Shown here: positions 39,010 to 51,110 of the stretch, piece by piece
How the letters are laid out: every line of letters begins with the position of its first letter
Position numbering within the stretch: position 1 is the first letter of the stretch
Source: Eutreptiella sp. 'Long Island Sound 2002'
Taxonomy: Eukaryota; Euglenozoa; Euglenophyceae; Eutreptiales; Eutreptiaceae
Assembly: GCA_964036045.1 (NCBI GenBank)
Contig: OZ038399.1
Location: 28,295,216-28,359,215, forward strand
Length of the DNA: 64,000 nucleotides
Direction of reading: 5' to 3'
Notes under the pieces: model-generated
The model's input: only the letters and a program-made list of their open reading frames with translations
Told to the model about the DNA's origin: nothing
Database searches by the model: none
Program-made: the position numbers and the translations under genes

Positions 39010-41200
39010 CGCACACCGGAACCCGGGCTGCCCGCTCCAGAGGACGGGCGGCCGGCGGAGGGACAGCGCCTGACACCAGGCGCCCCTCACAACGGCGGAA
39101 GGCACCCCCCCCGGGGACGCCCTTCCGCCACCCCCACAGCGAGCAACGCCGGCCCGCAAGGGCGCACGCTGTGGGGCTGGTGCAGGGTCCACACGCCCGC
39201 ATCGACCGCACCCGGGACACACGGGATGCAGAACTCTGGCTGCCCGCTCCAGAGGACGGGCGGCCGGGGGAGGGACAGCGCCTGACACCAGGCGCCCCTC
39301 ACAACGGTGGAAGCGACCCCCCCCGGGGACGCCCTTCCGCCACCCCCACAGCGAGCAACGCCGGCCCGCAAGGGCGCACGCTGTGGGGCCGGTGCAGGGT
39401 CCACACGCCCGCATCGACCGCACCCGGGACACACGGGTTGTGGAACCCTGGCTGCCCGCTCCAGAGGCCGGGCGGCCGGGGGAGGGACAGCGCCTGACAC
39501 CAGGCGCCCCTCACAACGGCGGAAGAGACCCCCCCCCCGGGGACGCCCTTCCGCCACCCCCACAGCGAGCAACGCCGGCCCGCAAGGGCGCACGCTGTGG
39601 GGCCGGTGCAGGGTCCACACGCCCGCATCGACCGCACCCGGGACACACGGGTCGCGGAACCCTGGCTGCCCGCTCCAGAGGACGGGCGGCCGGGGGGGGG
39701 ACAGCGCCTGACACCAGGCGCCCCTCACAACGGTGGAAGGCACCCCCCCCGGGGACGCCCTTCCGCCACCCCCACAGCGAGCAACGCCGGCCCGCAAGGG
39801 CGCACGCTGTGGGGCCGGTGCAGGGTCCACACGCCCGCATCGACCGCACCCGGGACACACGGGTTGCGGAACCCTGGCTGCCCGCTCCAGAGGACGGGCG
39901 GCCGGGGGAGGGACAGCGCCTGACACCAGGCGCCCCTCACAACGGTGGAAGGCACCCCCCTCGGGGACGCCCTTCCGCCACCCCCACAGCGAGCAACGCC
40001 GGCCCGCAAGGGCGCACGCTGTGGGGCCGGTGCTGGGTCCACACGCCCGCATCGACCGCACCCGGGACACACGGGTCGCGGAACCCTGGCTGCCCGCTCC
40101 AGAGGACGGGCGGCCGGGGGAGGGACAGCGCCTGACACCAGGCGCCCCTCACAACGGTGGAAGGCACCCCCCCCGGGGACGCCCTTCCGCCACCCCCACA
40201 GCGAGCAACGCCGGCCCGCAAGGGCGCACGCAGTGGGGCCGGTGCTGGGTCCACACGCCCACATCGACCGCACCCGGGACACACGGGTTGCGGAACCCTG
40301 GCAGCCCGCTCCAGAGGACGGGCGGTCGGGGGAAGGACAGGGCCTGACACCAGGCGCCCCACACAACGGTGGAAGGCACCCCCCCCGGGGACGCCCTTCC
40401 GCCACCCCCACAGCGAGCAACGCCGGCCCGCGAGGGCGCACGCTGGGGGGCCGGTGCTAGGTACACACGCCCGCATCGACCGCACCCGGGACACACGGGT
40501 CGCGGAACCCCGGCCGCCCGCTCCAGAGGACGGGCGGTCGGGGGAGGGACAGCGCCTGACACCAGGCGCCCCTCACAACACGGTGGAAGGCACCCCACCC
40601 GGGGACGCCCTTCCGCCACCCCCACAGCGAGCAACGCCGGCCCGCAAGGGCGCACGCTGTGGGGCCGGTGCTGGGTCCACACGCCCGCATCGACCGCACC
40701 CGGGACACACGGGTCGCGGAACCCGGGCTGCCCGCTCCAGAGGACGGGCGGCCGGGGGAGGGACAGCGCCTGACACCAGGCGCCCCTCACAACGGTGGAA
40801 GGCACCCCCCCCGGGGACGCCCCTTCACCACCCCCACAGCGAGCAACGCCGGCCCGCAAGGGCGCACGCTGGGGGGCCGGTGCTGGGTACACACGCCCGT
40901 ATCGACCGCACCCGGGACACACGGGTCGCGGAACCCTGGCAGCCCGCTCCAGAGGACGGGCGGCCGAGGAGGGACAGCGCCTGACACCAGGCGCCCCTCA
41001 CAAAGGTGGAAAGCACCCCCCCCGGGGACGCCCTTCTGCCACCCCCACAGCGAGCAACACCGGCCCGCGAGGGCTCACGCTGTGGGGCCGGTGCGTAGAT
41101 CCCACGCCCGCACCGACCGCACCCAGGACACGCGGGACGCGGAACCCTGGCTGCCCGCTCCACAGGACGGGCGGCCAGGGGCCGCCGCCCCCGCAACCCC
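39010..41200. repeat. 212-bp satellite, about ten tandem copies
   Basis: The word CAGAGGACGGGCGGCCGGGG recurs every 212-213 bp from about 39,037 to 40,950, with a diverged last copy at about 41,160. Units also share GACACCAGGCGCCCCTCACA, a C7-C8 run, and CGCATCGACCGCACCCGGGA. Copies differ by a few percent. T content is about 7 percent, so it continues the T depletion of the region to its left. Long frames on both strands are by-products. Confidence 0.95.
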
Positions 41201-41695
41201 AAGCCAAGGAGGGGGGAACCGGGACCGGACCGCCCCCCCCCAAGCACGCCAGACGGAGCACGGGACCGGGGCAGGACACGCGGAGGGGCACGGACCAAGT
41301 GGAACGGCCCTACCAGCGCCCAGTGCCGGGACCACGCGAGATGCGCGCGCCACACCACCCAGCGGGGGGGGGAGCGGACACCGCGAGAGCGCGAGCGCAC
41401 ACACACGGAAAGGACACGCGGGGACTACCGGAAGGGCAACCGGACCGAGCGCGCGGAACGCACAGACCGCATGGAATGGCGTACCAGCGAGCGAGGGTAA
41501 GGGACACCCGGAGGGGACGGCCCGCCACACGCAGCGCGGAACACGCGGGGCGGGAAGGGGGAAACAGGAGAGACACAACACCAGGTACCGGCCCGAACCC
41601 CCCCCGAACCGGCCGCGAGCGCCGCGCACACACAGACGGGACACTGCACCCGCCAAGGCAGTAGTGGCGCACAGCGCCACGCCCCAACCCCTAGG
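41201..41695. other. T-poor DNA after the satellite; no gene
   Basis: Same A/C/G-biased composition as the neighbouring satellite but not repetitive. Open frames here reflect the bias. Confidence 0.6.
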
Positions 41696-42060
41696 CTAGG
41701 CAGCCACCGCGCCAGCCCAAGGGGGTCCCACTGGCGACAAGCCAGTAGCACGGGCCCGGCGGCGCCGGCGCCCCGGGCGACCACGCATCAGGGGGGCGAC
41801 GCAGTGGGTAAGCGCCCGCAGCCACGGCTGCGAATTGATGCACTGACCGAGGAGAGGCGAAACGGGGACGCCGGGGAAGGACGGGGCTCCGAGCTCTGTG
41901 AACCCGGGGGACTCCGCCACCAGGCAGGAGGTGCGTCTTGGAGGGCCCCCCACTAGGACCCGGTGGGGAGGATATCACCTGGCCCGACCAGGTGGCCCCC
42001 CGGGGCCGAAAGGCGTCTAGTACCCGCAAAATCAAACCTCAAACCTCAAACCTTTGAACT
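41696..42060 (-). other. Possible retroelement 3' region ending in a CAAACCT-type repeat
   Basis: Composition returns to normal. The stretch ends with three tandem TCAAACC units (42,032-42,053), which on the minus strand read GGTTTGA repeats. Simple-repeat tails occur at the 3' ends of some LINEs and SINEs, but the orientation and element type are not resolved. The minus-strand frame from the right ends at TGA 42,039-42,041 within this repeat. Confidence 0.3.
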
Positions 42061-43271
42061 GTCCTCTTATACAAACTGGGGGTTAGTAGTATGAAAAGAG
42101 TCGATCCTGACCAATCCGTAAACAAGGGTCCCCGGGATGCCCGAACATATTGTTTAGGGGCAACGGCCCGTGATGGATATTTACAAAAAACATCAATATC
42201 AATACAGAGGGAATCTATTTGTGTACTATGACTCTCACACTACCGGTGTAATGAGTCAATAACTTGAGGTTTAAGACATAACTCACCTCGTTGAGCTGTG
42301 GCGGCGAAGGTATTCCAACGCCTACTTCGACGTACTCGACTCTGCAACCTGGATATACGAGACACCTGAAACTGCACTTGAGTTTGTCCACCAAGACTTG
42401 TCGGAGGATCAGACCTCAGCATAGCGGACTCAATGGACACCAAACCACAAGGATCAGCTGAAGACACTGGTGGGGCCAACGCAAGTTGCTCTTGCTCCGA
42501 CCTGGAGTATCCCCAGCCACCCATAAAGTGGTCTGGCGCACAGGGGGGATTATGGAGGTGACGAGAGCCACTAGCAGACTCGTCATCTGTCACTGCTTCT
42601 GAGGACATTCCTTCAGATTCCGCCTCGGAACTGGTGTCCCACCAAGCCATATCGCTTGAATCCGCTCCTTTACTCCGACAATGATCGGGGCGAATCTCCT
42701 CTACTACACAAGACTGTTCTGGCAGCCTGAGGCCTAAAGCCCTTAAAGTGGCGTCAAGCACCTCAACTGACACTGACTCCTCTGGGGGCGCCAGCCCCAA
42801 AACTACGTCTAGATAATGGTCTACCATATGTCCCAAACGTACGGGCAATCCCTGTTGCATTCTCGCTGCCCGTGGCCTTTGTACTAGGCTGGGCTGACAA
42901 GCATAAGGTACCCGTGGGTACCCTGTGCTGGAGTTCAATTGGCGTGGAACGCGTGCGGCCAAGTGAAGACTAACAAACATCAAGAACGAGGAAAATCCTG
43001 TGATCCTCATTACTACTGATAAAATAATAAAAAGGACTAAAGCAAGGCTATAGAGCCCAAGTCCTGATGGCAACTCGAGTAGCCTGAGTGCCTGTGCTTG
43101 GCACTTAACCATTGCATGAACATTGACACATTCACGATGACCGTCACAAGCCATTGTATGCATAGTACTAACATGTGTCGAATACTTTGTATGCAATAAC
43201 TGAAACTGACTGACTACTGGACTGCTTAATATGAAAAAATCAGAAAAAATGGTATTGAAAGAGTTCATCAT
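42042..43271 (-). CDS. Unknown membrane-anchored ORF downstream of a Gag-like gene
   Basis: The ATG at 43,269-43,271 overlaps the stop of the preceding frame (ATGA), as in tightly packed retroelement genes. Around residues 70-100 there is a hydrophobic, membrane-spanning stretch (LYSLALVLFIILSVV). The rest is acidic and Ser-rich in the middle and Arg-rich near residue 320. The frame meets TAG at 42,240-42,242 but stays open for 66 more codons with protein-like composition (DVFCKYPSRAVAPKQYV) to TGA at 42,039. I recognise no family. An envelope-like or accessory role is only a guess from the membrane segment and its place after Gag. Confidence 0.4.
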
Positions 43272-44466
43272 GTCCTGCCAAGCCCGCTCCTCTTGTACAC
43301 TCGTTCTGCGTGCCCTTCATTAAGTTCGTATATTTGTCTCCAACTCCAAGGACAAGGATTTGTCCATTTACCAAGCATTGCATTTGACACGGCCGTTAGT
43401 GCCTTCCGGGATCTTGGGGGTTTGTGACAACGGTTCCCCTGTTGGGAATCGCAATCAGGTCCCGTGGCAGCCACCTACTGGGATTTCTTTCGTTCCCTAT
43501 TAGGGTGGGGTGAGGGTGCACAACCCTTGTCGCCCCTGTTCCTGGAACCCGAGCGAGAACGCTCCGAATTCCTGCCTCCTCGATCACGGGACTCAGAGCG
43601 TCGGTCACGATCTCGAGACCTCGAACGCCCCTCTTTGTCTGGGACCTGCCAATTATCAGGCCGAGGCTTATAGCCTGGGCGACCCAAGTCCCAACAGTTT
43701 GCTTTAGTATGACCTTGTTTGCCACAATGATAACAACGCAGCTTACCAGCATCCTTGGATGCACTGGCACTGCGGCCAGTACTTTGTCCTCGCGGACGGG
43801 ACAAACTACCACTACGTTGAGCCACCTGTGGGATTTTTCCACCTTCACGGCCAGGAGTAGACCCTGAGCGCTTGGGCTCAGGAGTATTACCTGTACGTTT
43901 ACGCCCACTCGGGGAGTAGCGGTCCCTGCTATGAGAATGGTCACGGTTACCTCGACCATACGCATCACGATCATTGGACTGGCTTCGCTTCCGTTCTACC
44001 CCTCTGGCTCTGGATCCATCTCGCTGCTTGTCTCGGTACTCGCCTCGAGACTTGTCACGGGAACGTTCCCGAGTTCCCTCACGGGATCGGAATGAAGACC
44101 TATCACGGGACCTGTTGCTGGGCGTATTTCCGAACCTCCTCCCGTCACGGTCATCACGGGAGGCTGAGGGGCTTCGGCGGTAAGGGGAGGGCGACCGCTT
44201 GCCATCAAACGCCCGCACCTCACCTGCATGCTCATTCAACTCGTATTCATGCTCAGCAAGTTGGGCTGTCTCTTCGCTCCTCAGATATGGCATTCCAAAA
44301 AGAAACAACTCCTGGTACTTAAACCGCAGACCACTAGATGGCTGCTTATGATTGATTTTGTCAATGACATGCCGGATCAAGGGTATCTTACCACTCTTAC
44401 GACGCTTGTACACAGCCCGCAGGGCCATAGCACTTGTAACACCACCATTTACCCGACTGCCATTCT
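43268..44466 (-). CDS. Gag-like protein, C-terminal half, with RS-rich region and CCHC knuckle
   Basis: The frame shows a short folded region (ALRAVYKRRKSGKIPLIRHV), a long Arg/Ser/Asp-rich tract (many RSRD and SRDR repeats), one CCHC zinc knuckle (CYHCGKQGHTKANC) near 43,720-43,760 and another RS tract. It reads through a single TAG at 43,475-43,477 into the next 68 codons, ending at TGA 43,268-43,270. On its upstream side the frame continues into the gypsy LTR at 44,467, so the first 24 codons of the open frame belong to the LTR and not to this gene. I infer it is the 3' half of a Gag gene whose 5' half lies at 61,913-64,000. Confidence 0.6.
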
Positions 44467-47400
44467 TGACGCGTTCCCTTGGGGGGCCTGGCCACGGGAC
44501 GCTGCGGCGGACACGCACAAGCAAGCAGGCAGGCAAAGCACTGCGCTCACAAGGGCATCCTCATGCTCGTGTCATGTGACAAAGCGTTTCAGGATCCTTG
44601 CCACTCTGAAACAAGGGAACAAAGGTATGTACAGCAACACATCAGGATATGTACACATGGGGTTAAGACTCGACTGGAGAAAGGGCATCACAGGACAATA
44701 GACACTCAGTCCCAACTCATATCCCAATCCCAGGGCCGACCCTCTCAGTAGCTGGCAGGGGCGGGGGCTCAAACACAACCCATGCCCTGCCCAGTCCGGA
44801 CCCTGAAACCCTGCCAGGAGGGGAGGGTGTCCCGCACAGCCACAGGCGAGTTCCTGGGAACCAAGGAGCTCCAAAGCCTACTGACGGTGGCTCCCTATGC
44901 TCCCTTAACGGCAGGTCCGAACTCCTCTCTGAGCCAGAGACAAGGCCCCGCCATTATCCCCTAGGAGTTGGTAGCTGAAAATGGGCTTTTTCAGCCCAGA
45001 CTGATGTTAGCTCGAAAAACTCCAAAATTGACCCCTCGTCCAGACCAGCCAGAGGTAGGGACTAGGCAACTGACCCTATGCCCTTCAAGTACAAACTCCC
45101 TGGACCCTTCACCCAACCTGGTTCCCTCTGAGTCCCCGGCATCAGGGCACCACGGGTTCGTCAAGTGGGGTCATGATGCCTAAGTCACCAAAATTTGCGT
45201 CATTCCCACCGGTGACTCGCCCGGCCAGGGCAAGGCCAATGACTCACAGGCTAGGAGGCAGGACCTAGGACCTATATCTAATTGCACAACTTGAAATTAG
45301 GTCCAGGCTCCTTGTGGGTAGACAGATATGGGGCCGCCAATTGACCACACGGGGGGCTGAAATTGGGGTCCCAAAAGGGGGTCATTTTGGCTGCTCAAAA
45401 TGAGCAAAAATCGGCGGTGTCCCCAATGGTATATCTCCACGCCGGCTTGGAGATCGGATCCGCCATTCCATATGCGATCCACTGGGAGTCCAACGGAGAC
45501 TCACATGTACTTGGCTCTCAAGGATCTCCGTTGCCTCCGGCTTGGTGATGATCCAAACTGGGTCCACAACTGCCAAAATGGCAAAATCGGTCGTCTCGGG
45601 CGACCGGTCAGGGTGGGAAACCTTGGCGATCTTGTCGCGCGAAGCCTTGATTCACGACCCTTGATATCCCCTTTGGTCCCATGCCCTGGGTTATGGTTTG
45701 CTGTCACGCTGGCTGCTTACTGTTCACCGAGGGGATGAACACACGGATAGGGCAGAAAGCAGCATGCGGTGCACAGGGGGGGATCATGGATCGCAGCAAA
45801 AGTTGAATAACATCGGATGAGCCGCAGGAGCAGATACAAAACTCAATGGTGTTCAACCCTTGGTCATATGCTACAATAATTGCCACTTCTTTTTGGCTAG
45901 GTCTCTTTCCCCATGGAGATATGGTAGTTCCAATATGGCCTACAATGACAAAAACAGCGAAATTTGGCCAAAATGGCCCGCACTCATGATTCCCTATCTC
46001 CATGGCCACGGCGAGGATCCTTTCAACCAAAGATGCTATAGATGTATGGGACTTAGGTCCAAATATATGCCGCTTGCCAACCCTCATGGTCGCCTCTAGC
46101 TGTTTTCCCCATTGGAGGGAAAGTGACACACAAATGGGGCAGAATGGCAACATACCCCAAATTGGGTGACTCACAACTCTCCCTTTGAGAGGAGAGGCCA
46201 CATGGGGAAACACCCCATTCGATGCGGGCTTATGTGCCCTCTCCGAATTGCCCTTACCCTTGGTCAAGTGGCGCACGCAACCTCGGGGGTGAAATCAGGG
46301 GGAGAAGGGGTTTGTGGCCATTCTGGGCAAAACGGCCAAAATTCACCCAAAAGTGGTCACTCGAAAAATCGTATCTCCGTATCACAAGAGAAAGGAGCCT
46401 CGGGCTTTTGCATGGATGCAAACCGAAGCTTTGCTTCCTTTTTGCAACAAGGGTTGAGGTTAAAAGCATAATGGAAACATTTTTAACACCTCAATCCTTG
46501 AAGCACACTATTTATGGGAAAAAGTGCATATATTGGCGATATTGGTATGTACATATCTTTGGGTCATTGAGGATCAAAAATATGAGCAAACATTTTTGGA
46601 GTAGGCCCATAGTAGGTGCCTTCAAATATGCCCACTATGGTTAGATCGTCTCCGCCCACTCATGTCATTAGTGCTTGCATATGAGCGCGTGTGCAAGGAG
46701 GCAGTATGGCACGCGTGCTCACAAGGCGACATTATATAAAATAGAAGACAAGGTTGTAAAAATCAACCAAGCCATCCACGATGTTCTTCGTGGTCTCTAC
46801 TTTACATATTGCCTTGGTTCAAGGCTCAACTCCCCATAGGCTTCGAGTACGAGCCTTGGGGGATTGGCCATTTTGGCCTAATTTTCGACCAAAACTTGCC
46901 CTTTTTCGAAAATAGAGTTTTGGTACGCATTGAATTGCGTGGAGCCATCGTTGAGTTGGCTCGAAAATCAAAAATGTCCTGAGGCTTTTGGTCTTGTGAC
47001 GATTGTGTTCGGTTATTAACGTTCATGCTCACAAGGCCACAAAGTTAGCGTTTGCGCACGCAAACGACTTGGGTTTGCCAAACCCATAGGCTGCCTAAAA
47101 CATCCCTATTGCCCTCTTCCCTATTCAAAGTGATATGCCCATGTGAAAGGGGCATGGATGAAAGGCATAGGGGGGGAATGTAGGGTTCCGTCTGAACTCA
47201 TGGTCCTTGAGAACCATGAGTTCGAGCGATTGACGGAAAAGCTTGCGCGCTGATTTTCTCTCAGACGCAACGGCGAAAAATTCTGCTGAACACACCAGAT
47301 GAAAGTACAAGAAAAATCCTCTAGATCCAGCCCTTAAGTTCCTTTAAAACCTCAAAGGTACTCGAGAAAAATCCATCACAAAACTCGCCACGGAGAAGCG

Positions 47401-47668
47401 ACAAAAGCGCGCGAACAGGCGACAACTGGCGGCGATTTCACGACAATTAGAAATCGCGGTAGAAATCGGGTATTTCACCGATTTCTGACCGAAAAACGAC
47501 CAAGAAAATAAAATTATGGTAATTCTACATCGATTTAATGGTTAGAGATCGGATTCCAGATTTCGCGGATTAGAGAACAGGGATATCCCGCTGACAGCCG
47601 GCTTCCGCACGGGTGTGACGGCTCACAGGCCTCCGGGCCATGGGCCATATGTTCTGGGTACCGCTTCA
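44467..47668 (-). repeat. 3' LTR of the gypsy element (3.2 kb)
   Basis: It matches 58,715-61,912 almost throughout. In the element's orientation it starts TGAAGCGGTACC and ends GGGAACGCGTCA, the usual TG...CA. Divergence from the partner looks like 1-4 percent by eye depending on the stretch. 3.2 kb is long for a gypsy LTR. Confidence 0.9.
46732..46740 (-). promoter_or_regulatory. TATA-like box in 3' LTR
   Basis: TTTATATAA on the minus strand, correctly oriented to drive the element. The equivalent site in the 5' LTR is conserved. Confidence 0.4.
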
Positions 47669-47681
47669 CCCCCCTCCTTGG
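47669..47681 (-). promoter_or_regulatory. Polypurine tract of the gypsy element
   Basis: On the minus strand AAGGAGGGGGG lies directly before the TG of the 3' LTR, the position required for the plus-strand DNA primer. Confidence 0.75.
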
Positions 47682-49062
47682 AGCAAACCCTGGGGGGGGG
47701 GCTCGATAACACCCAAGCATGGCAGCGAATACCCAGGACCATTCCCTGAAGGGAGGGGGGGGGGGGGGTCACACTCCCACTTCAGGCTGATTCGCGGGTT
47801 AGGTTGCCCATTACAGTCCCACAGTAAGACAGGTACGATGCTGTAGTTGTTAGTAACCGCAAGTATAGTATCAAGTATCAAGTCCCGGGTCCTGGCGGCG
47901 ATTGTTCGGCATCCAAAGGACCCGTTAACCCATACCAGGCGCACCGGGTGCCGGCTGCGACGGTCACTACCACACTGGCAGTGGTATACACGGCCAACAT
48001 AGGCGCCACACGACGACCGAGGTGGTCCCCCAGGTCGAAAGCGACCACAAAGATGCATCAGGCTACCCCAGGCTTCCCAAGTCCGCAGCCTGGGGGAGAG
48101 TCCCCACGGATCTTCCCTCGGGCGCACCATGTCCATATCCACGACGCGAGTCCAGAGTGGTAAAGCCGAACGAGCTCCTCCATAAGGGATCGGGTATCAA
48201 GGCCGTCTTTTCCCTCGCCCCATTACCACGAAGGCCATGCATGGGGGAGTCCCCATGCAGTCTGGGCGGAGGCGTCGACTCCTCAAACCACCAGTTTCCC
48301 AGGCAGACGGTCCGAGGTCAGGACACCGGAGGTCGCCACCCGACTGCAAGTGCGTCTGCGAGTCGGTAGGCTCACACTGGGACTGACAGTGGCGGACCGC
48401 TGGGAGTGTAGTCAGGCAACTGGGCTTCCCGCCTGGCGCCATCAGGATCTCAGCACATCACAGCCACTAGGGCATACAGTATCACGGGCACTCAAACATG
48501 ACAATCTGCACTTAGGTACTGGTCCAGGCTGGACCTTATGTACGAACATGTACACGGCGACTCAGGGCGCCTTTGTATTCCGATTTGTGTCCCTTCGGGG
48601 GGAAAAACAGTCCATATCTCGGTGATGGGCTGACAACACTTAACATACAGATGCACATATCCTGGGGGGCGGAAAAGTGAGCAAGAAGCAGGTAAATAGG
48701 CGTGTAAACACACTCTGGATAGAGCGCCAAACCACGCCCCGGTCAGGATAAGGAATATGCAGGAGGGTGGACAGAAAAGCGCCTGAGTTCAGGCCATATA
48801 TAGTCTGCAGACACACGTAGACTGGTCTGGATCCCGCAAGTGCCATAAGACCAGACCACACACCCAAAAACTGCAATGCCGATGACAGCGGCATCCGTTG
48901 CGCAACGTCGTATGGGCTCTAAGGCCTCAATCTGGGATAATGAAGGGGTGCCATCCGCCCTGGTTTCCAACGAATTCAGCACAGGGCTATGGCCGTCCAT
49001 GGATTCCGAAATCACACTGGAAAGACCAGTGATGCTCATCAGGGGAGAGCTCGGGGCCGTGA
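47682..49062 (-). other. Non-coding 3' region of the gypsy element
   Basis: About 1.4 kb between the chromodomain stop and the polypurine tract. G-runs occur near 47,690 and 47,755 on the plus strand. No further gene is recognised. Confidence 0.6.
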
Positions 49063-49533
49063 TCAGGCGCCTCTGGCCGCAATCGCCCGGGTGAGTGCTG
49101 CCAAGTCTGAGACATGGATCTTGGTCTTGTGCTTGCGGATGTAATCCATAAAGGGGGTGTTAATCCGCGGCACAAACGAGGAGACGGGTTCCCAGGGGTC
49201 GTGGGACGGCCCATAGCCTCGCCAACGAACCTTGAACTCCAGGCCTCCGGGTGCCGAGGCGTTCGGGCGCTGGGCCAGGATCTTCTCGACGGTATAGTCC
49301 TCCTGCTCAGCATAGTTGTCGTCCGAATCAGCCTCATGTGCGGCGTAGTCCAGGGACACATGTTGGCCACGGATTGTCGGACTCTCGTGGCGCTCCCGGA
49401 ATTGTCCATGACCGACCTTGATGCGGTAGGTGTCCTCACCAATCCTGCTGACCACCTCTCCGGGTGTGAACCAGGTTTTGGTGCGGTGGGTGCCCATAGG
49501 GCGGGGTCTGATCACCCACACCGGGTCTCCCAC
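49063..49533 (-). CDS. Gypsy integrase C-terminus and chromodomain
   Basis: The frame starts GDPVWVIRP, the SH3-like end of gypsy integrases, and continues to a chromodomain: YTVEKILAQRPN, FKVRWRGYGPSHDPWEP, with the aromatic residues (Tyr, Trp, Trp) that cage methyl-lysine. Chromodomains steer integration to marked chromatin and define chromoviruses. It stops at TGA. It overlaps the upstream integrase frame by 22 bases in a different register, so a frameshift separates them. Confidence 0.8.
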   Translation of the reverse strand: MGDPVWVIRPRPMGTHRTKTWFTPGEVVSRIGEDTYRIKVGHGQFRERHESPTIRGQHVSLDYAAHEADSDDNYAEQEDYTVEKILAQRPNASAPGGLEFKVRWRGYGPSHDPWEPVSSFVPRINTPFMDYIRKHKTKIHVSDLAALTRAIAARGA

Positions 49534-51110
49534 CCTGAACCTTTGCGCTGTCGAGCTCGAGCGGACTTCTGACGCTCAGCATGCTCCTTCTCGAGCTGCT
49601 GGCGGATGTCCCGCGCCGTTGCCTCCTGCCGCGCAAAGAATTCCTTGGCGTCCATGGCCATACCATCACCCGACAAGGGAAGTCCCGGACCCAGGGGGTC
49701 CCTGCCGAACAAAATCTGGTGAGGGGACAAACCACCCGGAGTGGGGGTGTCATGATGGGCCTTCAGAGCGGGCCACATCTCCTCAAACCAGTTCCGACGA
49801 GGGTTAGTGATGTGAATCTTGCGTAGCTTCTCGAACAGCTGTCTTCCAGCCACTTCAGCCCGGCCGTTGGACCGGCTGAGATAGGCGACGCTCTTGGCAT
49901 GACATATTCCCATGAGGGAACACATGGCCTTGAACCAGCCACCAGTAAACTGGGGCCCTCGGTCACTGCAAATGGTGCGGGGGATGTGAAGGACGGTCAG
50001 CCAATGACGAATCATCATGACTGCCACTTCCTTGGCAAGCAACCCCTTTTTGCGTGCCGGAACGGCTACTACATAGCCGCTGTGGCGGTCCACACAAAGG
50101 ACCACACAGTCAAAGGTCTCCTTGTGTATGTGAACTTCGGGCATGGAGAAGACGTCCATGGCAACGCTCTCCATGGGCTGGTCAGGCACCGGAGTCCATT
50201 GGGCTTCCCCCTTGACGTTCCGGTTGTCAGGAATGCAGGCCTGACAGACCGAGCAACCCTTTCTGACCTTCTTGATAGCATTGTAGAGACTGATCTGGTC
50301 GATTTCAAACCGGCGCTGCATATCCAGGGCTTGTTTCCTGACCCCTGGGTGCATCATGTGGTGGTGCCAAGCTTCACATAGCTCGAGCACTCGGGACTCT
50401 GGGACCAGCAGCTTACCATTCTGGTAGAGCTTGCCATCCTCCTCAGTCAGCCCCTTTGGCCACTTCTGCCCGTCATCAGGGTCGGTCACAGCCCTATACT
50501 CGGCCTCAAAGGCCTCAGACTTAGCGTAGTCGTCGGTCCAGTCGTCCTGGAGGCACCATTCAGGGAAGAGGTGCTTGTCGGACTCGGCTCTTTCAGGGGC
50601 GAGTACCCTGACCGCTCTGCCCATCCCCCTTCCGAGGGGGGCATCCACAGCCATGACGACGAAGCATTTAACACCCTCCTCCTCCATCAGGCGCTCCATT
50701 TCTATGATCCTCTTTGCCTCAGCGGTCTCAGCCTCATCGCCATGGGCAGAGACATCCGTCATGCCCTTGCTGGCGGGATGGGCCCACCTACTGAGACAGT
50801 CCGCCACGGTGTTGTCCTTGCCAGGAACATACACAACCGTGAGGTCAAACTTGGCCAAGGTCTCATGCCATCTTGCCCGTCGGGAGGCGGGACCGGAGGG
50901 GGTGTCCATGTGCTCTTTGTGCCACGACTGCAGACTCTGATGGTCTGTGCTGACGGTGACGGGATGGAGGGCTATGTACCCAGCCCATTTCCTGAGAGCC
51001 ATGACGATGGCATACACCTCCCTTTCTCGGGGCGTCCACGTCCGTCTCTGGCCTTCGGCCGGGACTCGGCTCCAGAAGGCCACCGGCACGTGCCTCCCAT
51101 CATCAAGCAC
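49512..51110 (-). CDS. Gypsy RNase H end and integrase core
   Basis: The first 80 or so residues complete RNase H (AFWSRVPAEGQRRTWTPRE with the Glu, TDHQSL with an Asp, NTVADCLSR). After a linker comes the integrase: a zinc-binding HHCC region (HHHMMHPG near 50,355, CSVCQAC near 50,250), then the DDE core with AMDVFSMP near 50,150, SDRGPQFT near 49,955 and GRAEVAG near 49,857. The spacing between the last Asp and Glu is exactly 35 residues. Integrase inserts the cDNA into the genome. The frame is offset from the RT frame at about 51,110. Confidence 0.85.
   Translation of the reverse strand: MLDDGRHVPVAFWSRVPAEGQRRTWTPREREVYAIVMALRKWAGYIALHPVTVSTDHQSLQSWHKEHMDTPSGPASRRARWHETLAKFDLTVVYVPGKDNTVADCLSRWAHPASKGMTDVSAHGDEAETAEAKRIIEMERLMEEEGVKCFVVMAVDAPLGRGMGRAVRVLAPERAESDKHLFPEWCLQDDWTDDYAKSEAFEAEYRAVTDPDDGQKWPKGLTEEDGKLYQNGKLLVPESRVLELCEAWHHHMMHPGVRKQALDMQRRFEIDQISLYNAIKKVRKGCSVCQACIPDNRNVKGEAQWTPVPDQPMESVAMDVFSMPEVHIHKETFDCVVLCVDRHSGYVVAVPARKKGLLAKEVAVMMIRHWLTVLHIPRTICSDRGPQFTGGWFKAMCSLMGICHAKSVAYLSRSNGRAEVAGRQLFEKLRKIHITNPRRNWFEEMWPALKAHHDTPTPGGLSPHQILFGRDPLGPGLPLSGDGMAMDAKEFFARQEATARDIRQQLEKEHAERQKSARARQRKGSGWETRCG

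Noticed and set aside
37381-39432. Very long Cys/Leu/Val/Phe-rich minus-strand ORFs of 490-680 codons in all three frames
   Set aside because: The minus strand there is nearly free of A, and every stop codon contains A, so open frames are unavoidable. There is no domain, and poly-Phe runs come from poly(A) on the other strand.
38700-41700. Repetitive ORFs on both strands across the 212-bp satellite
   Set aside because: They follow the tandem unit, occur in several frames at once, and change register with repeat length.
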